Below are positions 8,061 through 16,886 of a DNA stretch of 64,000 bases, in pieces. Source of the stretch: Pseudomonas fluorescens (GTDB lineage Bacteria; Pseudomonadota; Gammaproteobacteria; Pseudomonadales; Pseudomonadaceae); the NCBI RefSeq assembly GCF_000802965.1, contig NZ_JSAK01000031.1, positions 124,001 through 188,000 of the forward strand, in the 5' to 3' direction. Below the pieces are notes generated by a model. That model had not been told where the DNA came from. It was given only the letters and a program-made list of their open reading frames with translations, and did no database searches. Position numbers and translations under genes: made by a program. Every line of letters starts with the position of its first letter. Position 1 is the stretch's first letter.

Positions 8061-10535
8061 ATGAAGTCTCTCGACAACGCCACGGCAAGCCTGGCGAATT
8101 TCGATCCACGCTCCGGTTCAGTGGTGGAACGCACGCTGTTCAACCACCGCCTGTGGGTGCTGTTGGTGTGTGTGCTGACGACTCTGGTGCTCGGCTATCA
8201 AGCCACTCGTATCGAGCTCAACGCCAGCTTCGAAAAGATGATCCCCACGCAACAGCCCTACATTGCCAACTACCTTGAGCACCAGAAACAGCTCACTGGC
8301 TTGGGTAATGCACTGCGTATTGTGGTGGCCAACCGGCACGGCGATATCTACGACGCCGAGTACCTGAAAACCCTGCAGGCCATGAGCGACAAACTCTACC
8401 TGCTGCCGGGTGTGGACCGGGCCTACATGAAGTCACTGTGGACACCCGCCACACGCTGGGTTGCCGTGACTGAAGACGGCCTCGACGGCGGCCCGGTGAT
8501 TCCGGACGACTACAGCGGCAGCGCCGCCAACCTCGAAGCACTGCGCCGAAATGTGCAGCGCTCCAATGAACTCGGGCAGTTGGTGGCTTTTGACCAGACC
8601 TCGAGCATCATCTACGTGCCGTTGCTGGCGACCACCCCTGACGGCAAGCCGCTGGATTACGCGGTGTTGTCCGAGCAGTTGGAGTCGCTGCGCAGCACTT
8701 ATCAAAACGCCAACATCGACATTCACATCACCGGTTTCGCGAAAAAGGTCGGCGACCTGATTGCCGGCCTGAAGCAGATCCTGCTGTTCTTTGCCGTCGC
8801 GATCCTGATCACCACCGCCGTGCTGTTCTGGTACACCCGTTGCCTGCGCAGTACCGTGCTGGTGGTGCTGTGCTCGCTGGTGGCGGTGGTCTGGCAGCTC
8901 GGTTTGCTGCCATTGCTGGACTACCAACTGGACCCGTACTCAGTGCTGGTGCCGTTCCTGGTGTTTGCCATCGGCATGAGCCACGGCGCGCAGAAAATGA
9001 ACGGCATCATGCAGGACATCGGCCGGGGCATGCACCGGGTGGTGGCGGCACGATTCACCTTCCGCCGGCTGTTCCTCGCCGGGCTGACGGCGCTGCTGTG
9101 TGATGCCGTGGGTTTTGCGGTGCTGATGCTGATCAAGATCCAGGTCATTCAAGACCTCGCGGTGATCGCCAGCATCGGCGTGGCAGTGTTGATCTTCACC
9201 AACCTGATCCTGCTGCCGGTGTTGCTCTCGTATGTCGGCGTGACTCCGCGTGCGGCACAACTGAGCCTGAAAAGCGAACAGGCCGAGCAAAGCGGTCAGA
9301 CAAGGCATGCGTTCTGGCGTTTTCTCGATCTGTTCACCCATCGTCGCTGGGCCAGCCTGTGCATCGCCATCAGCCTTGCGCTGGCGGCGCTCGGCTTTGT
9401 GGTCAGCCTGCAATTGAAAATCGGCGACCTCGACGCGGGTGCGCCGGAGTTGCGTGCGGACTCGCGCTACAACCAGGACGATGCCTTTCTGACCCGTCAT
9501 TACGGCGCGAGCAGCGACCTGTTCGCGGTGATGGTGAAAACCCCGGCCAGCAGCTGTGCACGCTACGACATCCTCGCCAAAGTCGATGCCCTGGACTGGC
9601 AACTGCGCGCCTTGCCGGGCGTGGATTCGACCAACTCGCTGGCGCTGCTTAACCGGCGCATGCTGGTCGGCCTCAGTGAAGGCAACCCGAAATGGTACGA
9701 GCTACAGAACAATCAGGCGATGCTCAACATGATCACCGCCAGCGCGCCACGCGGGTTGTACAACGAAGACTGCAGCCTGTTGACCCTGTACGCCTACCTC
9801 ACCGACCACAAGGCCGAGACGCTGACCCGCCTGGTCGATCACGTGGAGAAATTTGCCGCCGCGAATAACACCGATGAGGTGCAATTCCTGCTCGCCGCTG
9901 GCAATGCCGGCATCGAAGCCGCGACCAACATCGTCGTCAAGCAAGCCAATCGCGAGATGCTGGTCTGGGTCTACGGCGCGGTGATCCTGTTGTGCCTGAT
10001 CACCTTCCGCTCGTGGCGCGCCACGCTGTGCGCGGTGATTCCGTTGATGCTGACCTCCATCCTCTGCGAAGCCTTGATGGTCTGGCTGAACATCGGTGTG
10101 AAAGTCGCCACGCTGCCGGTGATCGCCTTGGGTGTGGGCATCGGTGTCGATTACGCGTTGTACGTGATGAGCATCCTCCTGGGCCATCTGCGCCAAGGGG
10201 CGAGCCTGTCCGAAGCCTATTACCGCGCGCTGGTTTCCACCGGCAAGGTGGTGATGTTGACCGGTATTACCCTGGCCATCGGCGTGGCGACCTGGACATT
10301 CTCCCCGATCAAGTTCCAGGCCGACATGGGCGTGCTGCTGGCCTTCATGTTTGTCTGGAACATGGTCGGTGCCCTGGTGTTGCTGCCGGCGCTGGCGTAC
10401 TTCCTGTTACCCGCACGCAGCGCGGCGCAGGGAGCCGATCTGCCGATGACTGTGAGCAACGGGGCGGTTTCTGAGGCGGCTGTCGTTGCGAGCGCTCGTC
10501 ACCTGCGCATCAAGGAGCAGTGCCATGGTCGTTAA
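8061..10535 (+). CDS. MMPL/RND-superfamily inner-membrane transporter
   Basis: An 824-residue protein with the duplicated RND topology: one membrane helix near residues 31-50, a large periplasmic loop to about 230, a bundle of helices at about 235-395, then the same pattern again (helix near 435, loop, helices from about 635 to 790). The GVGIGVDYALY segment matches the conserved helix-4-type motif of MMPL/HpnN-like lipid exporters. Relatives move lipids or hydrophobic ligands using the proton gradient. Located after DUF1302, DUF1329 and YCF48-like genes, it probably forms the inner-membrane engine of that set. Direction of transport is unknown. Its 3' end overlaps the MFS gene by 11 bases. 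Confidence 0.86.
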   Translation: MKSLDNATASLANFDPRSGSVVERTLFNHRLWVLLVCVLTTLVLGYQATRIELNASFEKMIPTQQPYIANYLEHQKQLTGLGNALRIVVANRHGDIYDAEYLKTLQAMSDKLYLLPGVDRAYMKSLWTPATRWVAVTEDGLDGGPVIPDDYSGSAANLEALRRNVQRSNELGQLVAFDQTSSIIYVPLLATTPDGKPLDYAVLSEQLESLRSTYQNANIDIHITGFAKKVGDLIAGLKQILLFFAVAILITTAVLFWYTRCLRSTVLVVLCSLVAVVWQLGLLPLLDYQLDPYSVLVPFLVFAIGMSHGAQKMNGIMQDIGRGMHRVVAARFTFRRLFLAGLTALLCDAVGFAVLMLIKIQVIQDLAVIASIGVAVLIFTNLILLPVLLSYVGVTPRAAQLSLKSEQAEQSGQTRHAFWRFLDLFTHRRWASLCIAISLALAALGFVVSLQLKIGDLDAGAPELRADSRYNQDDAFLTRHYGASSDLFAVMVKTPASSCARYDILAKVDALDWQLRALPGVDSTNSLALLNRRMLVGLSEGNPKWYELQNNQAMLNMITASAPRGLYNEDCSLLTLYAYLTDHKAETLTRLVDHVEKFAAANNTDEVQFLLAAGNAGIEAATNIVVKQANREMLVWVYGAVILLCLITFRSWRATLCAVIPLMLTSILCEALMVWLNIGVKVATLPVIALGVGIGVDYALYVMSILLGHLRQGASLSEAYYRALVSTGKVVMLTGITLAIGVATWTFSPIKFQADMGVLLAFMFVWNMVGALVLLPALAYFLLPARSAAQGADLPMTVSNGAVSEAAVVASARHLRIKEQCHGR

Positions 10536-11775
10536 TGCCTTTGTAGAAAAGCGCGCCCGCCAAGCCGGATGGGCGCAATCGCTGTTGTTGCTGCTGGGCA
10601 GTTGTTTGCCGGTGCTGGGTGCGGTGCTGCTGGCCCCGGTGTTGCCGCGGATGCAGGCGCATTTCGCCGAGGTGCCCGGCAGCGCCGTGCTGGTGCCTGT
10701 GGTGTTGACGTTGCCGGCGCTGGTGATTGCCTTGCTGGCGCCATTCGCCGGGCTGATCGCCGATCGTTTGGGGCGCAAGCCATTACTGCTGGTGAGCATG
10801 TCGCTTTACGTCCTCTGCGGCGTGCTGCCGCTCTGGCTCGATTCGCTGCCGGCCATCGTGTTGAGTCGTGCGGGCATCGGCTTGGCCGAGGCGGGGATCA
10901 TGACCTGCTGCACCACGCTGATGGGCGACTACTACAGCGGTGCCAGGCGCGAGCGTCTGTTTGCCTTGCAGATGGTCGCCACGTCGTTGTCGGCGGCGGT
11001 GTTTATCGCGCTGGGTGGTTTCCTGGGTCAGAACGACTGGCGCACGCCGTTCGCGCTGTACGCCGTGGGCCTGATTTTCCTGCCGCTGATGGCCTGGAAA
11101 CTGTGGGAGCCGCAGGCTCGCCCGCAACCCGAGCAACCCACGCAGCCGCTGCCTGCAGGCAAGTTTCCGTGGCGCGCGCTTGCGCCCCTGTATGTGCTGT
11201 CGCTGTTGGCGGGGTTGAGCCTGTTTATCGTGCCGGTGCAGGCCGGGTACCTGCTCAACCTGCTGCACGTGGATGCCCCGCAACAAATCGGCATGACCAT
11301 GGGCGCCAATCAATTGGGCGTGCTTGTCGGTGCGTTGAGTTTTCGTTTGTTCAGCGGCATGCGTGGCCAGCACATGCTGCTGATCGCCTATGTGCTGGCG
11401 GGCATCGGTGGGTTGTTGATGGCTGATGCGTTGACCCATGTGCAAGTGGTGGTCGCCGTGACGATCAACGGCCTGGGCATCGGCCTGATGCTGCCGACGC
11501 TGATCACCTGGATCATGGCGCAAGTCAATTTCCATCAACGCGGGCGGGCGGCGGGGTGTTTCACCGCGGCTATCTTTGCCGGCGAATTTATCAGCCCCCT
11601 GGTGGTGCTCGGCATGACCCGTGGCGACGCCATGGCGCTACCCCATGCATTGGCCGTTGTCGGTGGACTGCAACTGTTGGTGGCGCTGTTTTGTCTGGCC
11701 GTGCCCCGGCTCGGTGGCCTGTCCCACCACGCGAATGTTGTTGTCGGTGGCACGACCATCGGCGACGAAAACTGA
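10525..11775 (+). CDS. MFS transporter
   Basis: A 416-residue polytopic protein with about 12 hydrophobic helices and the MFS loop 2-3 signature AGLIADRLGRKP. AAGGAG at 10512-10517 selects the ATG at 10525, inside the end of the MMPL gene, so the two genes are translationally linked. It presumably imports the substrate or exports an intermediate of the pathway. Being DHA-like rather than AAHS-like in its first helix, it is distinct from the aromatic-acid symporter encoded at 18202-19536. Confidence 0.85.
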   Translation: MVVNAFVEKRARQAGWAQSLLLLLGSCLPVLGAVLLAPVLPRMQAHFAEVPGSAVLVPVVLTLPALVIALLAPFAGLIADRLGRKPLLLVSMSLYVLCGVLPLWLDSLPAIVLSRAGIGLAEAGIMTCCTTLMGDYYSGARRERLFALQMVATSLSAAVFIALGGFLGQNDWRTPFALYAVGLIFLPLMAWKLWEPQARPQPEQPTQPLPAGKFPWRALAPLYVLSLLAGLSLFIVPVQAGYLLNLLHVDAPQQIGMTMGANQLGVLVGALSFRLFSGMRGQHMLLIAYVLAGIGGLLMADALTHVQVVVAVTINGLGIGLMLPTLITWIMAQVNFHQRGRAAGCFTAAIFAGEFISPLVVLGMTRGDAMALPHALAVVGGLQLLVALFCLAVPRLGGLSHHANVVVGGTTIGDEN

Positions 11776-11788
11776 ATGAGGATTTTCC

Positions 11789-12370
11789 ATGCAAGCGCTT
11801 CCTGAATTCAAACGAGTGGTCACCGGCCACGATCAGCAGGGTCAGGCCATCGTCGCCAGCAACGGGCCGACGCCAAACGTGTTCCCGCTGTCGGCAGTGC
11901 CGGGCACAGTGTTTTACGAACTGTGGAACAGCAGCACCAGCCCGGCCTTGCTCGATAACGCCAGCGATCCCAGCAGCAAACCCTTGCAACTGAGCCCCGG
12001 GCCACAGGGCAGCGTGATCCGGGTGGTGGATATTCCGCCGGACAGCGTGCAGAACCAGGTCAGCGATGAGAACGCCGCAGCGGTGTTCGCTGAAATCGGC
12101 GAGTCCCACGCCGGTACAGGGCAGGCCAGCTCGAAGCATAAATTGATGCACCGAACCGAAACCCTCGACTACGGCGTCGTCACCGAAGGTGAAGTGTGGC
12201 TGGTACTGGACGAGGACGAAGTGCACCTCAAGCGCGGCGATGTGGTGGTACAACGCGGCACCAACCACGCATGGAGCAACCGCACCGAAGCGATGGCGCG
12301 CATGGTCTTCATTCTTCTCGACGGGCGCTTCGCCGCTGAGTTGAGCAATGGCCAGGGAGCATCGATATGA
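11789..12370 (+). CDS. Cupin-domain protein
   Basis: A 193-residue protein with one C-terminal cupin barrel (about 105-180). The first cupin motif is degenerate: H121 is present but the second histidine is replaced, with E124 and D127 nearby. The second motif keeps G150, H160 and N164 (GTNHAWSN). It is much shorter than the two-cupin gentisate dioxygenases, so it is unlikely to be the main ring-cleavage enzyme; an isomerase, decarboxylase or accessory role is possible. It overlaps the FAH gene by four bases (ATGA), implying coupled expression and a place in the lower pathway. Confidence 0.78.
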   Translation: MQALPEFKRVVTGHDQQGQAIVASNGPTPNVFPLSAVPGTVFYELWNSSTSPALLDNASDPSSKPLQLSPGPQGSVIRVVDIPPDSVQNQVSDENAAAVFAEIGESHAGTGQASSKHKLMHRTETLDYGVVTEGEVWLVLDEDEVHLKRGDVVVQRGTNHAWSNRTEAMARMVFILLDGRFAAELSNGQGASI

Positions 12371-13350
12371 AACTCGCCACTCTGAAAAACGCCAGTCGTG
12401 ATGGTCAGCTTGTCGTGGTCTCGCGGGATCTCGCGTGGGCACTGGATGCCAGTTCCGTGGCGCTGACCTTGCAACAAGCCATAGAAAACTGGAACAGTAG
12501 CGAACCGCGCTTGCAGGCGTTGTCCCGTCAGTTGAATGCGGGCGAGGCGACGGACGCCTTTGCCTTCGACCCGAGCCAGGCCACGGCGCCTTTGCCGCGT
12601 GCCTATCAGTGGTGTGACGGCTCGGCCTTCCTCAGCCACGGTGCGCTGATGCAGAAGGCGTTCAACCTTGATCCCATCGACGGCGTCGAACACACGCCGC
12701 TGATGTATCAGGGCGCCGGTGACGATTTCATTGGCCCGCGCGACGACATTTCGCTGCCGAGCGAGAGCCAGGGCATCGATTTCGAAGGCGAGTTCGTGGT
12801 GTTGGTGGACGACGTGCCGATGGGCTGTGACGCGCAAACGGCGCTGCAGCACATCAAGTTGATCCTTCAAATCAACGACGTCAGTTTGCGCGCCCTGGCA
12901 CCCCGGGAAATGCGCACCGGCTTCGGCTTCCTCCAGGCCAAACCCTCGTCCAGTTTCGCCCCGCTGGCCATTACCCCGGACGAGTTGGGTGAGGCCTGGC
13001 GTGACGGTCGCGTGCACCTGCCTTTGCAGGTGCACTGGAATGGCCAATGGTTCGGTCATCCCCACGGCGGCCAGATGAATTTCAGCTTTGGCCAGTTGAT
13101 CGCCCATGCCGCACTGACTCGCCGGCTGCGCGCGGGCACACTGATCGGCTCGGGCACGGTTTCGAATGCCGAGCGCAGTGCGGGTTCGGCCTGCATTGCC
13201 GAACGTCGCGCCATCGAGATGATCGAGCACGGCGCCGCACAAACCGGCTTCATGCGCTTTGGTGATCGCGTGCACATGGATGTTCTGGATAGCGACGGTC
13301 AGTCGTTGTTCGGCGCCATCGATCAACGTGTCGTTCAGGCTCAAGGCTGA
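12367..13350 (+). CDS. Fumarylacetoacetate hydrolase (FAH) family protein
   Basis: A 327-residue protein with the FAH catalytic domain. The metal site is visible as E140-G-E142 in FEGEFVVLVDD and D171 in NDVSLR, and the conserved QAKPSSSFAP loop follows at 190-199. Family members hydrolyse C-C bonds of acylpyruvates or hydrate 2-keto-enoic acids made by ring cleavage. Here it probably cleaves the product of the VOC dioxygenase to a keto acid and a second acid (inference). Its four-base overlap with the cupin gene supports coupled translation. Confidence 0.87.
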   Translation: MKLATLKNASRDGQLVVVSRDLAWALDASSVALTLQQAIENWNSSEPRLQALSRQLNAGEATDAFAFDPSQATAPLPRAYQWCDGSAFLSHGALMQKAFNLDPIDGVEHTPLMYQGAGDDFIGPRDDISLPSESQGIDFEGEFVVLVDDVPMGCDAQTALQHIKLILQINDVSLRALAPREMRTGFGFLQAKPSSSFAPLAITPDELGEAWRDGRVHLPLQVHWNGQWFGHPHGGQMNFSFGQLIAHAALTRRLRAGTLIGSGTVSNAERSAGSACIAERRAIEMIEHGAAQTGFMRFGDRVHMDVLDSDGQSLFGAIDQRVVQAQG

Positions 13351-13359
13351 GGGCGCCCT

Positions 13360-14364
13360 ATGCGTGTGTTGATTACCGGAGCCAATGGTTTTGTCGGACG
13401 AGAGCTGGTGCGGTGTTTGTTGGCGCGGGGCAATTTGCGCGGCCAGAACATTGGTTCGTTGTTGGTGCTGGACAGGGACTTGCAGGGCTTGCCGGAGGAG
13501 GCGCGTCTGCGTCGTCATTTCGGCAGCGTGACCGATCCGGCGTTGATGCGTCGGGTGTTGGCCGACGGCATCGACGTGGTGTTCCATCTGGTCAGCATCC
13601 CCGGTGGCGCGGCGGAAGAGCAGTACGAACTCGGCTATCAGGTCAACCTGCTGGCCAGCCTTGAACTGCTCAACCAGTTGCGCAACAAGAACCAGCCGCC
13701 GGTTTTGGTGTATGCCAGCAGCGTCGCGGTGTACGGCGGTCATCTGCCGGAACGGATGAACGAGGCTGCCGAACTGCGCCCCGAATTGTCCTACGGCACG
13801 CACAAGGCCATGGTGGAAAGCGCTGTGAGCGATCTTGCCCGGCGCGGTGATGTCGATGGTCGCGCTTTGCGTCTGCCGGGCATCGTCGCCCGGCCCCGTG
13901 AGCCCAATGGCTTGCGCTCGGCGTTCATGAGCGACCTGATGCGCGCTTTTGCCGAGGGCGAATCCTATCAATGCCCGGTCTCGCCAGAGGCAACGGCCTG
14001 GTGGATGTCGGCGCGCTGTTGTGTGAACAACCTGATCCACGCTGCGGAGTTGGACGGCGCCGCGTTGGGCACTCAGCGGGTGTGGCAGTTGCCGGTCCTG
14101 CATTTGTCCATCGCCCAAGTGATCGACGCACTGGCCGAGCGCTATGGGCAGGAGCGCCGAGAACTGATCAGTTTTGCGCCCGACATTGGGCTGGAAGCGT
14201 TGTTCGGACACATGCCACCGCTGAAAACCCCGCAGGCTCGCGCCGTCGGTTTCAATCATGACCGCAACGCTGCCGCGCTGGTCCGCAATTCCCTCAACCC
14301 CGCAGCCCCTCGACACCTGTCGCTGACCGGAGAGACCTTTCATGTCACTGCCCACCAAGCCTAA
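13360..14364 (+). CDS. NAD-dependent epimerase/dehydratase-type dehydrogenase (DenD-like)
   Basis: A 334-residue extended short-chain dehydrogenase. The Rossmann motif is G7-x2-G10-x2-G13 (TGANGFVG), the active-site serine lies in YASSV (118-122), and Y145-x3-K149 is the catalytic pair (YGTHK). The overall sequence resembles D-erythronate dehydrogenase-like proteins, which oxidise hydroxy acids. In this cluster it could oxidise a hydroxylated ring-cleavage product or an alcohol side chain. Start ATG lies nine bases after the FAH stop; its end overlaps the cyclase gene by 23 bases. Confidence 0.82.
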   Translation: MRVLITGANGFVGRELVRCLLARGNLRGQNIGSLLVLDRDLQGLPEEARLRRHFGSVTDPALMRRVLADGIDVVFHLVSIPGGAAEEQYELGYQVNLLASLELLNQLRNKNQPPVLVYASSVAVYGGHLPERMNEAAELRPELSYGTHKAMVESAVSDLARRGDVDGRALRLPGIVARPREPNGLRSAFMSDLMRAFAEGESYQCPVSPEATAWWMSARCCVNNLIHAAELDGAALGTQRVWQLPVLHLSIAQVIDALAERYGQERRELISFAPDIGLEALFGHMPPLKTPQARAVGFNHDRNAAALVRNSLNPAAPRHLSLTGETFHVTAHQA

Positions 14365-15136
14365 ACGTCGTCTCGTCGACCTCTCGGTCACCCTCGACAA
14401 CAACCCCTACACCGATCCGCCGCCGCTGCTGCCGAAGATCGATTACATGGATCACCAGCAAGGCTGGCCGGAAATGGCCGCGATGTTCCCAGGCTTGCAA
14501 CTCGAACAGATGCCGGGCAACGAATCCTGGGCGGCCGAGCGGCTGCAGATCACCACTCACAGCGGCACGCACATGGATGCGCCCTGGCATTACGCCTCGA
14601 CCACCGACGGCGGTCAGCCAGCGTTTGGTATCGACGAGTTACCGCTGGACTGGTGCCTGCAACCGGGGGTGAAACTGGACTTTCGGCACATGGCGGACGG
14701 TCATGTGGTGACCGCCGACGAGATCGAAGCCGAGCTGGCACGCATCGGTCACGAATTGCAGCCGCTGGACATCGTGCTGATCAACACCCGTGCCGGCGCG
14801 TTATTCGGTCAACCGGGATATCTGGATGCCGGTGTAGGCATCGGTCGTGAAGCCACGATGTATTTGCTGGAACGTGGTGTGCGGGTTGTCGGCACCGATG
14901 CCTGGAGTTGGGACGCACCGTTCAAGTACACCCGTGAGCGTTTTGCCGCCAACGGCGATGCCTCGATCATTTGGGAAGGGCACAAGGCCGGACGCGATAT
15001 CGGTTACGGGCAAATGGAAAAACTCGCCAACCTGGAATCGCTGCCGGCCAGTGGGTTCGTGGTGTCGTGTTTCCCCTACAAGATCAAGCACGCGTCGGCG
15101 GGGTTTGTTCGTGCGGTGGCGATATTCGAAGAGTAA
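14342..15136 (+). CDS. Cyclase-family metal-dependent hydrolase (kynurenine formamidase/isatin hydrolase type)
   Basis: A 264-residue protein of the cyclase family (PF04199). The metal-binding signature is H73-SGT-H77-M-D79-AP-WH83. Known relatives open amide or lactam bonds (kynurenine formamidase, isatin hydrolase) using Mn or Zn. Here it may hydrolyse a lactone, lactam or amide intermediate; the reaction is unassigned. GGAGAG about ten bases before the ATG supports this start, which lies inside the epimerase gene. Confidence 0.84.
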   Translation: MSLPTKPKRRLVDLSVTLDNNPYTDPPPLLPKIDYMDHQQGWPEMAAMFPGLQLEQMPGNESWAAERLQITTHSGTHMDAPWHYASTTDGGQPAFGIDELPLDWCLQPGVKLDFRHMADGHVVTADEIEAELARIGHELQPLDIVLINTRAGALFGQPGYLDAGVGIGREATMYLLERGVRVVGTDAWSWDAPFKYTRERFAANGDASIIWEGHKAGRDIGYGQMEKLANLESLPASGFVVSCFPYKIKHASAGFVRAVAIFEE

Positions 15137-15181
15137 GCCGCGCTGAAAACCCTCCTCGATCAACACAATAAGAGAGAACAC

Positions 15182-16825
15182 ATGCCTCTTTTGCGTCTGC
15201 CTCAAACCTTACTGACGGCCGCGCTGGCACTGGGCAGCAGCCTGGCCATGGCGGCCAGTGCTGACTCAGCGCAGCCCAATATCCTGCTGATCGTCGCTGA
15301 TGACCTGGGGTACTCGGACCTTGGGAGCTATGGCGGCGATATCAATACGCCAACCCTGGATCAACTGGCCAAGGATGGCTTGCAGTTCACTAACATGTAC
15401 GCCGCGCCGACCTGTTCCATCACGCGTTCGATGCTGATGTCCGGCACCGACAACCACCTCGCCGGACTCGGCACCATGGCTGAAGCCTTGCAGCCCTTTC
15501 AACGGGGAAAACCGGGTTATGAAGGCTATCTGAACCAGCGTTCCTACTCGATCGCCGAACTGTTGAAACAGGGCGGTTACAGCACCCTCATGGTCGGCAA
15601 ATGGCACCTGGGCCTTGAGGCGGATCAAGGCCCGGATCAGCGCGGGTTCGAGCAGTCCTTCACCTTGCTGGAGGGTGGTGCATCGCACTTCAAACCCGCC
15701 AGTCTCGACCCGACGAAAATCGAGCAGGTGCACTACCGCGAAAACGGCAAGGCCGTCGAGTTGCCGGAGGATTTCTATTCCTCGGACTTCTACACCGACA
15801 AATTGATCAGCTACCTGCAAAACAGCAAAAAGGACGGCAAACCGTTTTTCGCCTATGCAGCGTTCACCTCGCCGCACTGGCCGCTGCAAGCACCCAAGGA
15901 GTACCTGGACAAGTACAAAGGGCGATTTGATCAGGGCTATGACAGCGTTCGGTTAGCGCGGATCGATCGGATGAAAAACCTCGGCCTCATGGCGAGCGAC
16001 GCACAGCCTGCGAAGCCTCTGCCGGTGAATCCCAAGTTGCCGGGCTGGGAGCAACTGAGCCTCGAGCAGAAAAGTGTCGAGGCGCGGAAGATGGAAATCT
16101 ACGCCGCCATGGTCGATAACCTTGACCATAACATCGGCCGCTTGGTCGAATACCTGCGTCAAAGTGGACAGTACGACAACACGTTGATCGTATTCATGTC
16201 CGACAACGGCGCAGCGGGAGAGAACCATGCCCAGTTCTACCCACCGGGCGCGCACACCGACAATAGTTACGCCAACCTCGGGCAAAAGGGTTCACAGATC
16301 GACTATGGCCTGCGCTGGGCCGAAGTCAGCGCGGCACCGTTCCATCTGTTCAAAGGCACCACCGCAGAAGGCGGCATCAGCGTGCCGGCGATTGTCCATC
16401 TGCCCAAGGCACTGCGCCGTCAGGGTGTAGAACGCGGCGTTGCACGGGTGGATGACCTGGCACCCACCTTTCTCGAACTGGCAGATATCCCTCTGCCTAC
16501 CGATACCGCTAAACACCCGATTACCGGCAAATCGATGCTGCCAATGCTCGCCGGAAAAGGCGGCCCACACGGCAACGACAGCCTGGCCGGCGAACTGTTC
16601 GGCAATGCGTACTATCGCGAAGGCAATCTCAAACTGCTGGGCATGCGACCCCAGGCAGGGTTTGGCGATAACGCGCAGCCGCTGCAATGGCAGTTGTTCG
16701 ACGTGGCGCAAGATCGCGGTGAAACCACCGACCTGGCGGCCGCTCAACCGGAGACGGTGCAGCGGTTGAAGATGGCGTGGCTGAAGTATGCGCAGCAGGT
16801 CGGTGTGGTGTTTCCAACGCATTGA
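15182..16825 (+). CDS. Secreted arylsulfatase-family protein with altered formylglycine motif
   Basis: A 547-residue sulfatase with a signal peptide (about residues 1-25, LAMAASA), so a periplasmic enzyme. Family features present are D40-D41 (IVADDLGYSD), the VGKWHLG motif and the late MSDNGAAG metal/substrate motif. The catalytic-cysteine signature, normally C-x-P-x-R, reads C78-S-I-T-R82, with isoleucine for the key proline. Arylsulfatases of the same size in Pseudomonas have CSPTR. AAGAGAGAAC precedes the ATG. It is last of the plus-strand set and could desulfate an aryl sulfate before uptake, if its cysteine can still be matured. Confidence 0.86.
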   Translation: MPLLRLPQTLLTAALALGSSLAMAASADSAQPNILLIVADDLGYSDLGSYGGDINTPTLDQLAKDGLQFTNMYAAPTCSITRSMLMSGTDNHLAGLGTMAEALQPFQRGKPGYEGYLNQRSYSIAELLKQGGYSTLMVGKWHLGLEADQGPDQRGFEQSFTLLEGGASHFKPASLDPTKIEQVHYRENGKAVELPEDFYSSDFYTDKLISYLQNSKKDGKPFFAYAAFTSPHWPLQAPKEYLDKYKGRFDQGYDSVRLARIDRMKNLGLMASDAQPAKPLPVNPKLPGWEQLSLEQKSVEARKMEIYAAMVDNLDHNIGRLVEYLRQSGQYDNTLIVFMSDNGAAGENHAQFYPPGAHTDNSYANLGQKGSQIDYGLRWAEVSAAPFHLFKGTTAEGGISVPAIVHLPKALRRQGVERGVARVDDLAPTFLELADIPLPTDTAKHPITGKSMLPMLAGKGGPHGNDSLAGELFGNAYYREGNLKLLGMRPQAGFGDNAQPLQWQLFDVAQDRGETTDLAAAQPETVQRLKMAWLKYAQQVGVVFPTH

Positions 16826-16835
16826 TCGGGTTTGC

Positions 16836-16863
16836 CCTCATGCATCCGCATGGATGCATGAGG
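16836..16863. terminator. Hairpin between convergent sulfatase and porin genes
   Basis: A perfect 12-bp stem, CCTCATGCATCC (16836-16847) and GGATGCATGAGG (16852-16863), closes on a four-base loop between two convergent genes. No clear T-tract follows on either strand, so it may be a weak bidirectional terminator or a 3'-end stabiliser. Confidence 0.6.
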
Positions 16864-16886
16864 ACAGACGCGTTTCCTGCTTTCTG

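Noticed and set aside
11789..12370. Reading the cupin protein as gentisate 1,2-dioxygenase
   Set aside because: It is about half the usual length, has one cupin barrel only and a degenerate first metal motif.
12169..14403. 744-codon minus-strand open frame across the cupin, FAH and epimerase genes
   Set aside because: It is antisense to three genes with clear catalytic motifs; its product is His/Gln/Arg-rich with no recognisable domain, typical of GC-rich shadow frames.
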